64,000 bases of DNA, taken from Planctomycetota bacterium. Its GTDB lineage: Bacteria; Planctomycetota; UBA1135; GCA-002748355. The notes beneath the pieces were generated by a model, which ran no database searches, was not told where the DNA came from, and saw only the letters and a list, made by a program, of their open reading frames with translations. Below are positions 42,524 through 50,254 of this stretch, one piece after another. Each line of letters begins with the position of its first letter. Position 1 is the stretch's first letter. The stretch spans positions 49,038-113,037 of the forward strand of contig JALUUL010000058.1 in NCBI GenBank assembly GCA_027021385.1, in the 5' to 3' direction. The position numbers and the translations under genes were made by a program.

Positions 42524-42551
42524 TTGACTGCCCGGAGCGAAGGTCTAGACT
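42524..42551 (+). promoter_or_regulatory. Sigma-70-type promoter for nusA-infB operon
   Basis: TTGACT, a 16-base spacer and TAGACT. The -35 differs from consensus by one base and the -10 keeps the key TA...T positions. Transcription would start near 42558, leaving a leader of about 270 bases before the nusA ATG. Confidence 0.5.
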
Positions 42552-42611
42552 CCTTCCCCCTGTTTCCGGGCGAGTTCCGGGAACGGGTTCTTCCCTGGCC
42601 GGCCCGGGGGG

Positions 42612-42637
42612 TCTCTTCGACCGATCTCTTCGACCGA
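42612..42637 (+). repeat. Perfect 13-base tandem duplication in the nusA leader
   Basis: TCTCTTCGACCGA occurs twice head to tail inside the predicted leader RNA, followed by GAAGA. The two copies contain UUCG and could offer alternative pairings with the downstream GAAG. Confidence 0.8.
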
Positions 42638-42826
42638 GAAGACGCCGCCCGGCCGAATGGAGCAAGGACAGCGCCCTTCGCCGCGTCTCCGAGGGCGGCG
42701 GATCCCGGACGATCGAAGCGGAACGGATCCGTCGGGGCTCGGGGAGTGCCGGGGGTCTGTCCTGATTCTGCAATTGGGGCGAACGCCGACAAGAATGGGC
42801 TCTGTGAGCCCTGGACTGGATCTCCA

Positions 42827-44137
42827 ATGAACGCCGACCTCGTACGCTATATCGACAGCATCCACCGGGACCGGGGGATCGACAAGGAAGTGCTCTTCGT
42901 CGCCCTCGAAGACGCGTTGATCACTGCGATCAAGAAGCGCTACGAACTCGACGACGACTTCGAACTCCACTTCGACCGCCAGACCGGGCGGATGGAATCC
43001 AACTACGAGATCCAGTTCGAGGAACTCGGCCGCATCTTCGCCCAGACCGTCAAGCAGACCTGGTTCACGAAGATCCGGGAAGCCGAACGCGACGTCATCT
43101 TCCAGGAGTTCGAGGGGAAGAACCGCGACATCGTGACCGGGATGATCCAGCGCTTCGAGGGGGACACGGTCATCGTCTCCCTCGGAAAGGTCGAAGGAGT
43201 CCTCCCGCGCTCCGAAAAAGTCCGGGGAGAGAGCTACCACATCGGGGAACGGATCCGCGCCTTCGTCCTCGACGTCAAGAAGGTCGGCCTCAAGGTCAAG
43301 ATCACCCTTTCGAGGACCTCGACCGGTCTCGTCCGGCGGCTCTTCGAACTCGAGGTGCCCGAGATCCTCGAGGGCATCATCGAGATCCGGAAGCTCGAGC
43401 GCGAACCCGGATACCGCACGAAGTTGGCCGTCAGCTCCTCCGATCCGCGTGTCGATTGCGTCGGCGCCTGCGTCGGCGTGCGGGGGACGAGGATCAAGTC
43501 GATCATCGACGAACTGGGCGGGGAACGGATCGACATCATCCGCTGGACCGACGACCCCGAACAGATGCTCCGCAACTCGCTCCAGCCCGCCGAGGTCAAC
43601 CACATCCAGCTCGACTACGCGAACCGGAAGGCCCTCGTCCTCGTCGAGGAGGACCAGCTCTCGCTCGCGATCGGCCGGAGAGGGCAGAACGTCCGCCTGG
43701 CCTCGCTGCTGACCGGATGGCAGATCGACATCATGACCCGGGCGGAACTCGAACGCACCCTCGCCCAGGAGGAGGAGGATGCGGCAAACGCCCCCACCGG
43801 GGAGGCCGGCGCGACGGACGATTCGACCGCGGAGACCGCCGAGGCGGGAATGAACGGAGACTCGGCGGCGGAGGCCGCCGAGACCGGAGTGGAAGGCGAT
43901 TCGACAGAGGAAACCGCCGAGGCGGGGACGGAAGGAAACCCGGCGGCGGAGGCCGAGTCCACCGAGGACGGGCCCGCCGAGGCGCCGGAGACGCCCCCGG
44001 ACTCCACGGAGGCGGATCCGAAGGAACATTCCTCCATGACCGACGGCGTTCCGGCGGGCACGGAGACCACGGACGAGGGTTCGGCTTCGAAGGAAGCCGG
44101 CGGCGGTGAAACCCGGGCGGAGGAGAGGGCCACCTAG
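42827..44137 (+). CDS. nusA: Transcription termination/antitermination factor NusA with repetitive acidic tail
   Basis: A 436-residue NusA. Residues 1-130 are the RNAP-binding domain (ALEDALITAIKKRY, FQEFEGKNRDIVTGMIQR), then S1 (VIVSLGKVEGVLPRSEK), KH1 (TSTGLVRRLFELEVPEI, KLAVSSSDPRVDCVGACVG) and KH2 (NRKALVLVEEDQLSLAIGRRGQNVRLASLLTG). After about residue 320 it has a 115-residue Ala/Glu/Gly/Thr-rich tail with 13-residue repeats in place of the acidic repeats of E. coli NusA. Heads the nusA-infB-DUF503-rbfA operon. The ribosome site before ATG is weak. Confidence 0.95.
   Translation: MNADLVRYIDSIHRDRGIDKEVLFVALEDALITAIKKRYELDDDFELHFDRQTGRMESNYEIQFEELGRIFAQTVKQTWFTKIREAERDVIFQEFEGKNRDIVTGMIQRFEGDTVIVSLGKVEGVLPRSEKVRGESYHIGERIRAFVLDVKKVGLKVKITLSRTSTGLVRRLFELEVPEILEGIIEIRKLEREPGYRTKLAVSSSDPRVDCVGACVGVRGTRIKSIIDELGGERIDIIRWTDDPEQMLRNSLQPAEVNHIQLDYANRKALVLVEEDQLSLAIGRRGQNVRLASLLTGWQIDIMTRAELERTLAQEEEDAANAPTGEAGATDDSTAETAEAGMNGDSAAEAAETGVEGDSTEETAEAGTEGNPAAEAESTEDGPAEAPETPPDSTEADPKEHSSMTDGVPAGTETTDEGSASKEAGGGETRAEERAT
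43820..43936 (+). repeat. 39-base (13-residue) repeats in the NusA tail
   Basis: Three consecutive 39-base units (from 43820, 43859 and 43898), plus a degenerate fourth, encode variants of D-S-x-x-E-x-A-E-x-G-x-x-G. The copies differ at several bases but keep the frame and spacing, so they are a drifted tandem duplication. Confidence 0.75.
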
Positions 44138-44189
44138 GCCCCGGCCGCCTCGGGGCCATCCGAGCGTTCCAACCATTCGAGGTGCATTC

Positions 44190-47024
44190 TTGGCCAAGCG
44201 TAGGGTATACGAGCTTGCGAAGGACTTCGGGATGAAGGGTCCGGAGTTGGTCCGGATCCTCCAAGACCTGGGCTTCGACAAGATCAAGACCCATATGGCG
44301 GTCTTGGACGATGCGGACCAGATGTTGATCGAGGTCCGCCTCGGCGCCTTCGGGTACAGCAAGACGGCGACTCCGGAAACCCCGAAGAAGAAGGGACCGG
44401 TCAAGAAGAAGACCGGACCGATCAAGAAGAAGGCTCCGGTCCGCAAGAAGGAGCCCGCGGAGGCGGAGGCCGCGGCGGAGGCATCCCCGATCCGCAAGAA
44501 GCTTCCGATCCGGAAGAAGGCCGTCGCCGCGGAGGAGACCGTCGCGACCGAGACCGCGGCGGAGAACCGCGCGGCGGTGATCGAGGCTCCGACCGTCGAG
44601 ACCGAAACCCGGATCGAAACGCCCGAGGCTCCCCCCGAGCCCCTTCCCGAGACCCAGGACCGGGAAGCCCCGGTCGAGACCGCGCCCCCTCCCTCCCCGC
44701 CGGAGGAGGAGGCCGGAGCCGAAGCCGCGGAGGTCCCGCCCCCACCGCCTCCCGCAGCGGAGCGGATGGAAGAGGAGAGGGCAAGCCCGGTCCTCGAACC
44801 ACCGACCCGCCGGGCGGAACCCGCGCCGACCGCCGAGGGCTCCGAAGAGGAAGGAGCGGAACCCCCTTCCGAGGAGAAGAGGGAAGAGGACGGATCCTCC
44901 GCGCCGGTCGCGGACGAGCCTCAGATCCGCCGGCTCCCCCAACCCGAACGGCGGGCCAAGATCCTGGGCCGGATCGAACTTCCGAAGGAGACGATCGCCG
45001 ACGCGACCCGACGCTCGGCCCCCGGAGGGCCGCGGAATCCGGCCAACGTCGACCGGAACCTGCGCAAGGCCGCGATGGAGCAGTTCCGCAGCCGCGGCGC
45101 CAAACGCGGTCCGGCCACGACGCGCCGTCAGGGTCCGGGCTTCGGTATGGGACGCGGTCCGGGCGGAGGGCGCGGCCGGAGCGGGGCCTCGGTCCAAAAG
45201 AAGAGGAAGGATCCGCTCGCCCCGCCCCCTGGCATCGATCCGACGAAACTCGTGCAGGTCGAGGCTCCGGTCTCGGTCAAGAAGCTCTCCGAGGCTCTCG
45301 GACATCGGGTCAACGAACTCCTCGTCGTCCTCTTCCGCCTCGGAGTCCGCGCGAACATCAACTCCTACCTCGACAAGGACCAGGTCGAACTCGTCGCTCT
45401 CGAACTGAACCGGAACGTCGAAGTCGTCGAGGAACGCGCAGCCGAGGACGAACTGCTCGCCTCCCTGACCGAGGATGCGGAGAAGATCACCGACAAGGAG
45501 AAGGAGACCCGGCCGCCGATCGTCACCTTCATGGGCCATGTCGATCACGGCAAGACCTCGCTCCTCGACAAGCTCCGAGCCTCCAAGATCGCCGCTGACG
45601 AAGCCGGGGGCATCACCCAGCACATCGGCGCCTACAAGGTCGAACGGGGAGACCACACGATCGTCGTCCTCGACACCCCGGGGCATGAGGCCTTCACGTC
45701 GATGCGGGCCCGCGGAGCCAAACTCACGGACATCGTCGTCCTCGTCGTCGCCGCCGACGACGGGGTCATGCCGCAGACCGAGGAGGCTCTGAACCACGCG
45801 AAAGCCGCGGGGACGCCGGTCATCGTCGCGGTCAACAAGTGCGACAGGCCCGAGGCGAACCCGATGCGCGTACGCCAGCAGCTCGCGACCCTGGGCCTCC
45901 AGCCCGAGGAATGGGGCGGCCAGACCCAGTTCGTCGACACTTCGGCCCTTACGGGCGAGGGGCTCGACGAACTCGTCGAGAAGATCGCCCTCGAGGCCAT
46001 GGTCCTCGAGCTGAAAGCCCACCCGGAGAGCCCCGCCTCGGGAACCGTGATCGAGGCCAAGCAGACCCCGGCTCAGGGCAACGTCATCTCCCTCATGGTC
46101 ATGGACGGCACCCTGAGGAAGGGGGACCACGTCCTCTGCGGCCACGGCACCGGCAGGATCCGGATCATCCTCGACGATCACGGCCGGCAGATCGACACCG
46201 CCCCACCGGGGACCCCGGTCGAGGTCCTCGGTCTTCCCGAACTCCCGGTGCCCGGCGACCCGTTCTACGTCGTCAAGGACAGCAAGATGGCGAAGGAGGT
46301 CGCCCAGCAACGCGCCGCCAAGCTGCGCGCCCGCGAGATCGCGGAGAAGAGCCGCGCGCGTCTCGCCGACCTCAAGGAGCAGCTCCAGGCCCAGAAGGTC
46401 GAGGAAATCCGGCTCATCCTCAAGGCCGACGTCATGGGGTCCCTCGAACCGATCCGCCAGGCCCTCGAGAAGCTCTCGAACGAGGAGGTCGGCGTTCGGA
46501 TCCTCCACTCGGCGCTTGGAGGCATCTCCGAGACCGACGTGGCTCTCGCGGACGCCTCGGATGCGATCATCATCGGATTCAATTCCGTGGCCGACGAGAA
46601 GGCGCGGGCCCGGGCCGAGACGACCGGCATCAAGATCCGTTTCTACAACGTCATCTACGAGCTCCTGGATGACGTGCGCAAGGCGATGGAGGGCATGCTC
46701 TCTCCCGAGCAGCGGGAGGAGGTCCGAGGTCACGCGGAAATCCGGAAGATCTTCCGTTCCTCCAAGTTCGGCAACATCGCCGGCTGCTACGTGCAGGACG
46801 GCAAGATCGGCCGCAACAATCAGGTCCGCGTGGTCCGGGACGGTGTCGTCGTCTACACAGGGAAGATCGCGGGGCTTCGGAGGGAGAAGGACGACGTCCG
46901 CGAGGTCCGCGAGAACTTCGAATGCGGGATCAAGGTCGAGGGCTACGACGACATCAAGGAAGGCGACATCCTGGAGGCCTTCGAGGTCGTCGAGATCAAG
47001 CGGACCCTGGCCGACATCGAATAA
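44190..47024 (+). CDS. infB: Translation initiation factor IF-2
   Basis: A 944-residue IF-2. The TTG start at 44190 gives [27 protein letters not shown], the conserved N-terminal IF2N domain, and has GAGGTG six bases before it. Then a long low-complexity region: Lys-rich PVKKK-type repeats (about 55-115) followed by Glu/Pro/Ala-rich sequence to about 240. A second IF2N follows (about 350-410), then the G domain with [17 protein letters not shown] and NKCDRP, and domains II-IV ending [12 protein letters not shown]. It follows nusA closely. Confidence 0.96.
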   Translation: MAKRRVYELAKDFGMKGPELVRILQDLGFDKIKTHMAVLDDADQMLIEVRLGAFGYSKTATPETPKKKGPVKKKTGPIKKKAPVRKKEPAEAEAAAEASPIRKKLPIRKKAVAAEETVATETAAENRAAVIEAPTVETETRIETPEAPPEPLPETQDREAPVETAPPPSPPEEEAGAEAAEVPPPPPPAAERMEEERASPVLEPPTRRAEPAPTAEGSEEEGAEPPSEEKREEDGSSAPVADEPQIRRLPQPERRAKILGRIELPKETIADATRRSAPGGPRNPANVDRNLRKAAMEQFRSRGAKRGPATTRRQGPGFGMGRGPGGGRGRSGASVQKKRKDPLAPPPGIDPTKLVQVEAPVSVKKLSEALGHRVNELLVVLFRLGVRANINSYLDKDQVELVALELNRNVEVVEERAAEDELLASLTEDAEKITDKEKETRPPIVTFMGHVDHGKTSLLDKLRASKIAADEAGGITQHIGAYKVERGDHTIVVLDTPGHEAFTSMRARGAKLTDIVVLVVAADDGVMPQTEEALNHAKAAGTPVIVAVNKCDRPEANPMRVRQQLATLGLQPEEWGGQTQFVDTSALTGEGLDELVEKIALEAMVLELKAHPESPASGTVIEAKQTPAQGNVISLMVMDGTLRKGDHVLCGHGTGRIRIILDDHGRQIDTAPPGTPVEVLGLPELPVPGDPFYVVKDSKMAKEVAQQRAAKLRAREIAEKSRARLADLKEQLQAQKVEEIRLILKADVMGSLEPIRQALEKLSNEEVGVRILHSALGGISETDVALADASDAIIIGFNSVADEKARARAETTGIKIRFYNVIYELLDDVRKAMEGMLSPEQREEVRGHAEIRKIFRSSKFGNIAGCYVQDGKIGRNNQVRVVRDGVVVYTGKIAGLRREKDDVREVRENFECGIKVEGYDDIKEGDILEAFEVVEIKRTLADIE

Positions 47025-47061
47025 CCGGTTCTTGTCGCCGAGGAAGCGAGGATAAGGGATC

Positions 47062-47346
47062 ATGCTGCACATCGGGGTCCTCCAGTTCTCGATGGAGATC
47101 CCCTGGGCCCGGAGCCTCAAGGACAAGCGAGGAGTCGTCCGCAGCCTGAAGGACAGGAGCCGCCGCAAGTTCAACATCTCGATCGCGGAGATCGAGGATC
47201 TCGAGGAGATCACGACCGCGACCCTGGCGGCCGTCATCGCCGGGAACGACGTCGCCTACCTCAACGGTGCTCTCGACAAGCTCCAGGAGACGCTGCGCTC
47301 TTGGCCGGACGCCGAGCTCACCGATTACAGCCTCGAAATCCTCTGA
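47062..47346 (+). CDS. DUF503 (YlxP-like) protein
   Basis: A 94-residue protein starting MLHIGVLQFSMEIPWARSLKDKRG, the clear signature of the DUF503/YlxP family (ferredoxin-like fold), often found between infB and rbfA. YlxP proteins have been linked to ribosome maturation and expression control, but no activity is established here. Confidence 0.92.
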   Translation: MLHIGVLQFSMEIPWARSLKDKRGVVRSLKDRSRRKFNISIAEIEDLEEITTATLAAVIAGNDVAYLNGALDKLQETLRSWPDAELTDYSLEIL

Positions 47347-47355
47347 AGTTCCACG

Positions 47356-47823
47356 ATGACCTATTCTCCGCGCCGCATCGCCCGGATCCGCTCCCTCATC
47401 AAGGCGAGGATCGCCGAGGTCCTCCTCCGCGACATGCACGATCCAAGGCTCGGCTTCGTGACGATCACGAGGATCGAACTCGACCGCGAGTTGGAGCGCT
47501 GCAAGGTCTACTGGTCCTCCCTCGGATCCGAGAAGGAACGAAAGCTCAATGCGCACGCCCTCGCCCACGCCGCGAAGTACCTCCAGCACGAGGTCGCCGC
47601 CGTCCTCCCGACGAAGACGGTCCCCCGGCTCGAGTTCCACTTCGACCCCTCGATCGAGGGGGCGATCCGGATCACGAAGATCCTCCAGGAACTCGAGGAG
47701 GAGCGGAACTCCAAGGACTCCGACTCCCCGTCCCCCGGGGGGACGGAGAAGGAAACCCGTCCGGCAACGGGAAGGATTCCTCCCTTTCCTCCCGGGGAGG
47801 ACATCCCCTCTCGAGAGGAATAG
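47356..47823 (+). CDS. rbfA: Ribosome-binding factor A
   Basis: A 155-residue RbfA, needed for 30S maturation. The KH-type core is RRIARIRSLIKARIAEVLL, DPRLGFVTITRIELDREL, CKVYWSSLG and LRF-like PRLEFHFDPSIEGAIRI. A hydrophilic tail of about 35 residues after EELEEE is extra. It ends the operon and is followed by a hairpin. Confidence 0.94.
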   Translation: MTYSPRRIARIRSLIKARIAEVLLRDMHDPRLGFVTITRIELDRELERCKVYWSSLGSEKERKLNAHALAHAAKYLQHEVAAVLPTKTVPRLEFHFDPSIEGAIRITKILQELEEERNSKDSDSPSPGGTEKETRPATGRIPPFPPGEDIPSREE

Positions 47824-47833
47824 AATCCGGGCG

Positions 47834-47866
47834 GGATTCGGGAAGCTCGATGTGCGTCCCGAATCC
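47834..47866 (+). terminator. Hairpin terminating the nusA-rbfA operon
   Basis: A perfect 10-base inverted repeat, GGATTCGGGA and TCCCGAATCC, with a 13-base loop, ten bases after the rbfA stop. There are only two T residues behind it, so it may be a weak intrinsic terminator or an mRNA-stabilising stem. Confidence 0.5.
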
Positions 47867-47890
47867 TTCCGATCCCGACCGGAGGTCCCG

Positions 47891-48877
47891 ATGTCGCGTT
47901 CGCTTCCCCTCCTCCCCCTCCTCGCTTTTTGCACCGTCTCCCCGCTTTCCTCGCAATCGGGGAAGGACCCGGGAGTCCCGGTCCCCAAACCCCGGGTCCT
48001 GCAGACCGGCGGACCCGACGAATCGCAGACCCGCCCGAAGCCCGTCACCTCCCCGAAGGAGCGCATCGCCCGGCTCCTGAAGAACCTCGCCGCGACCGAA
48101 CGGATCTCGGGAAAGCTGGAACGGCACGCGAAGTTCCCCTTTCAGGTCGCCGTCGGGGGAAAGGCCCCCAAGATCCCCCCCGATGTCACGACCTTCCTGC
48201 AGGAGGGACCCCTCTGCGTCTGGAGCCGTCACGAAGGCGAGGGCGTCCTAGCCCGCCTAGGGGGACGCTGGGTCCGAAAGGACCGGGACGGCGCCTGGAT
48301 CCCTTCCCTCGGCCCGACCGGACCCCGTTTCGAACGGGCCTTCCTCCCCGACCTCCGCTTCCTGGCCCGCCGCCTGCTCGAGAACCTGGACGCAGGGCGA
48401 TGGACCTTCGAAGGAGGCGACACGATCGAGGATCGGCCCGTCCGGGTCTACCATGGACGCTTCCCGGGCAAGGCCTCCCGGCCCTTCCTCAGGACCGGCG
48501 CCCTTCCGCCCCCCTCCCTCACCCCGGGTCTCAACATCGTTTTCATGGGCATCGGAGGGATGAAGAATGCCCTTCCTCCGGAACCCCGGACCGACCTCGA
48601 TTTCGTGCTGTTCGAGGACCCAGCCCGCAAGCTCCCGCTCCGGATCCGCGTCGAGTACCGGACCAAGGGAAACGCGAACCCCTTCGGAGCCATGGTCCGC
48701 GTCGTGCGCGCGGGCGGCGGAAAGGACAAGAAGGAAGAGGAAGAGAAGGAAGAGGAGAACGAAGAGGAAGAAGAGGATCGCCCGAAACCCTCGATGACCC
48801 TCGACTTCCACCTCGACTTCGGAAAGGAAGCCCCCGGGGTCCAACTCCCGGAGGAGGCCCGCAAGTTCCTTCGCTGA
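47891..48877 (+). CDS. Secreted protein of unknown function with acidic linker
   Basis: A 328-residue protein with signal peptide (LPLLPLLAFCTVSPLSSQ). The middle has beta-rich segments (GPLCVWSRHEGEGVLARLGGRWV, DRPVRVYHGRF) like outer-membrane-lipoprotein-type carriers of unknown families. Near residue 280 there is a run made almost only of Lys and Glu, then a C-terminal amphipathic strand region. The GGAGG ribosome site is seven bases before the ATG. It is just before the deiodinase-like gene. I do not recognise the family. Confidence 0.65.
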   Translation: MSRSLPLLPLLAFCTVSPLSSQSGKDPGVPVPKPRVLQTGGPDESQTRPKPVTSPKERIARLLKNLAATERISGKLERHAKFPFQVAVGGKAPKIPPDVTTFLQEGPLCVWSRHEGEGVLARLGGRWVRKDRDGAWIPSLGPTGPRFERAFLPDLRFLARRLLENLDAGRWTFEGGDTIEDRPVRVYHGRFPGKASRPFLRTGALPPPSLTPGLNIVFMGIGGMKNALPPEPRTDLDFVLFEDPARKLPLRIRVEYRTKGNANPFGAMVRVVRAGGGKDKKEEEEKEEENEEEEEDRPKPSMTLDFHLDFGKEAPGVQLPEEARKFLR

Positions 48878-48919
48878 CTCCTCTCGCTCGAAGATGCCCG
48901 AACCCCCTTCCCGGAGGCC

Positions 48920-49432
48920 GTGATGCGCGGATGGATCCTGATGCTCGTCATTCTCCTCGGGATCCCTCGGCTCGGGCCCGCCAGGACCGCGGCAGGGGGG
49001 CCCCGAAAGTCGGAACCGTCGCCCCCGACTTCGAACTCCCCTCGGTCCATGACGGAAAACGGTTCGTACGCCCGCGTCCTCCTTCGCCGGAAAGAAACCC
49101 GTCGCCCTGGTCTTCGACAGCTACACCTGACCCCGTTCCGTTCTTCGGTCGGTCGACTGAAGGCCCTCTACGAGAAATGGAACGGGCGGGTCGCGAGGAC
49201 CTGCATGAACAAGCTGTCCCTGGAACCCATCCCCGCCGTCGGGGACCGCGTCGACGACGAGGTCAACCAGGCCTACGCAGCCTGGCCGGACCGCCTCTAC
49301 CTGGTCGGCAAGGACGGGAGGATCGTCTACGCCGGGGGACAGGGACCCTTCGGGTTCAGCCCCGAAGAACTCGAGAGGGCGATCGCCCGGGAGGTGGCCC
49401 GGATCGAGGCGGGGAAGGCCAAGAAAGGCTGA
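48920..49432 (+). pseudogene. Iodothyronine-deiodinase-like selenoprotein, frameshifted and internally deleted
   Basis: Read across frames, this gene encodes a signal peptide, a thioredoxin-fold start APKVGTVAPDFELPSV, GKKPVALVFDSYT-UGA-PPFR, and the C-terminal signature NQAYAAWPDRLYLVG, KDGRIVYAGGQGPFGF. This order and the SYT-Sec-PPFR motif are those of bacterial deiodinase-like (DIO) proteins, in which the Sec is the active residue. To read it, one base must be restored in each of three G/C runs: near 48996-49005 (after AAGG), near 49070-49075 (after GKRFVRP) and directly after the UGA (49131-49134). About 40 residues that normally lie between EKWNGR and the following CMNKL segment (the YIREAHP region) are absent. 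All three losses being in homopolymers suggests sequencing error; the deletion suggests decay. Either way it shows that this lineage has or had a deiodinase-like selenoprotein. Confidence 0.72.
49128..49130 (+). other. UGA at the selenocysteine position of the deiodinase-like gene
   Basis: The TGA follows codons for FDSYT and precedes PPFR after restoring one C. That is the position of the catalytic Sec/Cys in deiodinase-like proteins. No convincing SECIS hairpin was found by eye downstream. Confidence 0.65.
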
Positions 49433-49450
49433 GAGCGCGGCCTTCGGCCC

Positions 49451-50254
49451 TCAATCCCCTGCATCCTCCCGGTAGCGGGCCTCGCGTTCCCGGTCGAGCC
49501 GAGGGCGGTTCTGCAGATAGTCCTCGAGGTGGAGGATGTAGTCCTCCATCCAGGACGCGATCCGGCCCCCGAGGTCCGCGGCGTGTGCCCGCAGGACTTC
49601 CCGCCAGCCTCGGTCCCAGATCGTCCAGCTATGGGGATGGATCAAGGTATGGAGCCGTTCGTGCAGGCCGAGCTTCGTGCAGACGCAGCCCTCCCTCCAG
49701 TGGAAGCCGCTGTCCCCGAAGTAGGGGATGTCGCGGACGAGCCTCGCGTCGTAGGCGTCCGCGTGGTCCTCGGAGATCTCCGCGAGCACGGGACCGGTCG
49801 CGGGCTGGTGCTGGGCGATCGTCTCCGTCCTCCTCCCCAGGAGTTCCTCGAAGCGGGCGAGGTCCCGCCTCACCCCTTCGAGCGGGTCCCGGCCCAGGTC
49901 CATGTGGAAGCCCGGTTCGTAGTGCAGGCCGATCTCGTGCCCCAGATCCGCGATCTTCAGCATCGCCCGATAGGCGCCGGGTTCGGCCAGGTTGTAGGTC
50001 TCGGCGTGGAGCCGGAAGTAATATGTCGTCCGGACCCCTTCCTCGGCTTCCAGCTCGGCCATCTCTAGGGCCGCCCAAGGCGTGAGATCGACGTCGTGCC
50101 GGATCAGGAACCATCTTCCCCCCGGCGGATCGAAGGCGACGTCGCGGACCTTCGGGAGTTCATAGCCGAGCTCCCTCGCCTTCCGCAGGAGATAGCGGTA
50201 GTGCGGGAGGCTGTAGGCGTGCTCGCTCGAGACCTCTCGGTCCGTCACAACCAT
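49451..50254 (-). CDS. Polysaccharide deacetylase-like protein (WbmS type)
   Basis: A 267-residue protein with the divergent deacetylase barrel of WbmS-like proteins: FLIRHDVDLTPWAAL (metal-binding Asp pair), TYYFRLHAETYN, ADLGHEIGLHYEPGFH and, later, HPHSWTIWDRGW. It likely removes or modifies an acyl group on a sugar chain, but the substrate is unknown. The start overlaps the stop of the lipoyl-acyltransferase fusion by ten bases, so the two are coupled and probably act together. Confidence 0.75.
   Translation of the reverse strand: MVVTDREVSSEHAYSLPHYRYLLRKARELGYELPKVRDVAFDPPGGRWFLIRHDVDLTPWAALEMAELEAEEGVRTTYYFRLHAETYNLAEPGAYRAMLKIADLGHEIGLHYEPGFHMDLGRDPLEGVRRDLARFEELLGRRTETIAQHQPATGPVLAEISEDHADAYDARLVRDIPYFGDSGFHWREGCVCTKLGLHERLHTLIHPHSWTIWDRGWREVLRAHAADLGGRIASWMEDYILHLEDYLQNRPRLDREREARYREDAGD

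Larger units (their letters stand above)
42476..42826 (+). other. Intergenic leader region of the nusA operon
   Basis: This 351-base gap separates divergent genes. It holds a promoter toward nusA, a 13-base perfect tandem repeat and about 190 further bases with no frame that looks coding. The rimP gene, commonly before nusA, is not here. The long untranslated leader could carry regulation, but no known riboswitch was recognised. Confidence 0.6.

Noticed and set aside
42545..47237. Long antisense frames opposite nusA and infB
   Set aside because: They are Asp/Leu-rich mirror translations of well-supported genes and show no start signals or domains.
49128..49190. A SECIS hairpin after the deiodinase-like UGA
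   Set aside because: Only a 3-4 bp stem was found by eye; the sequence near the UGA may also be missing a base, so folding is unreliable.
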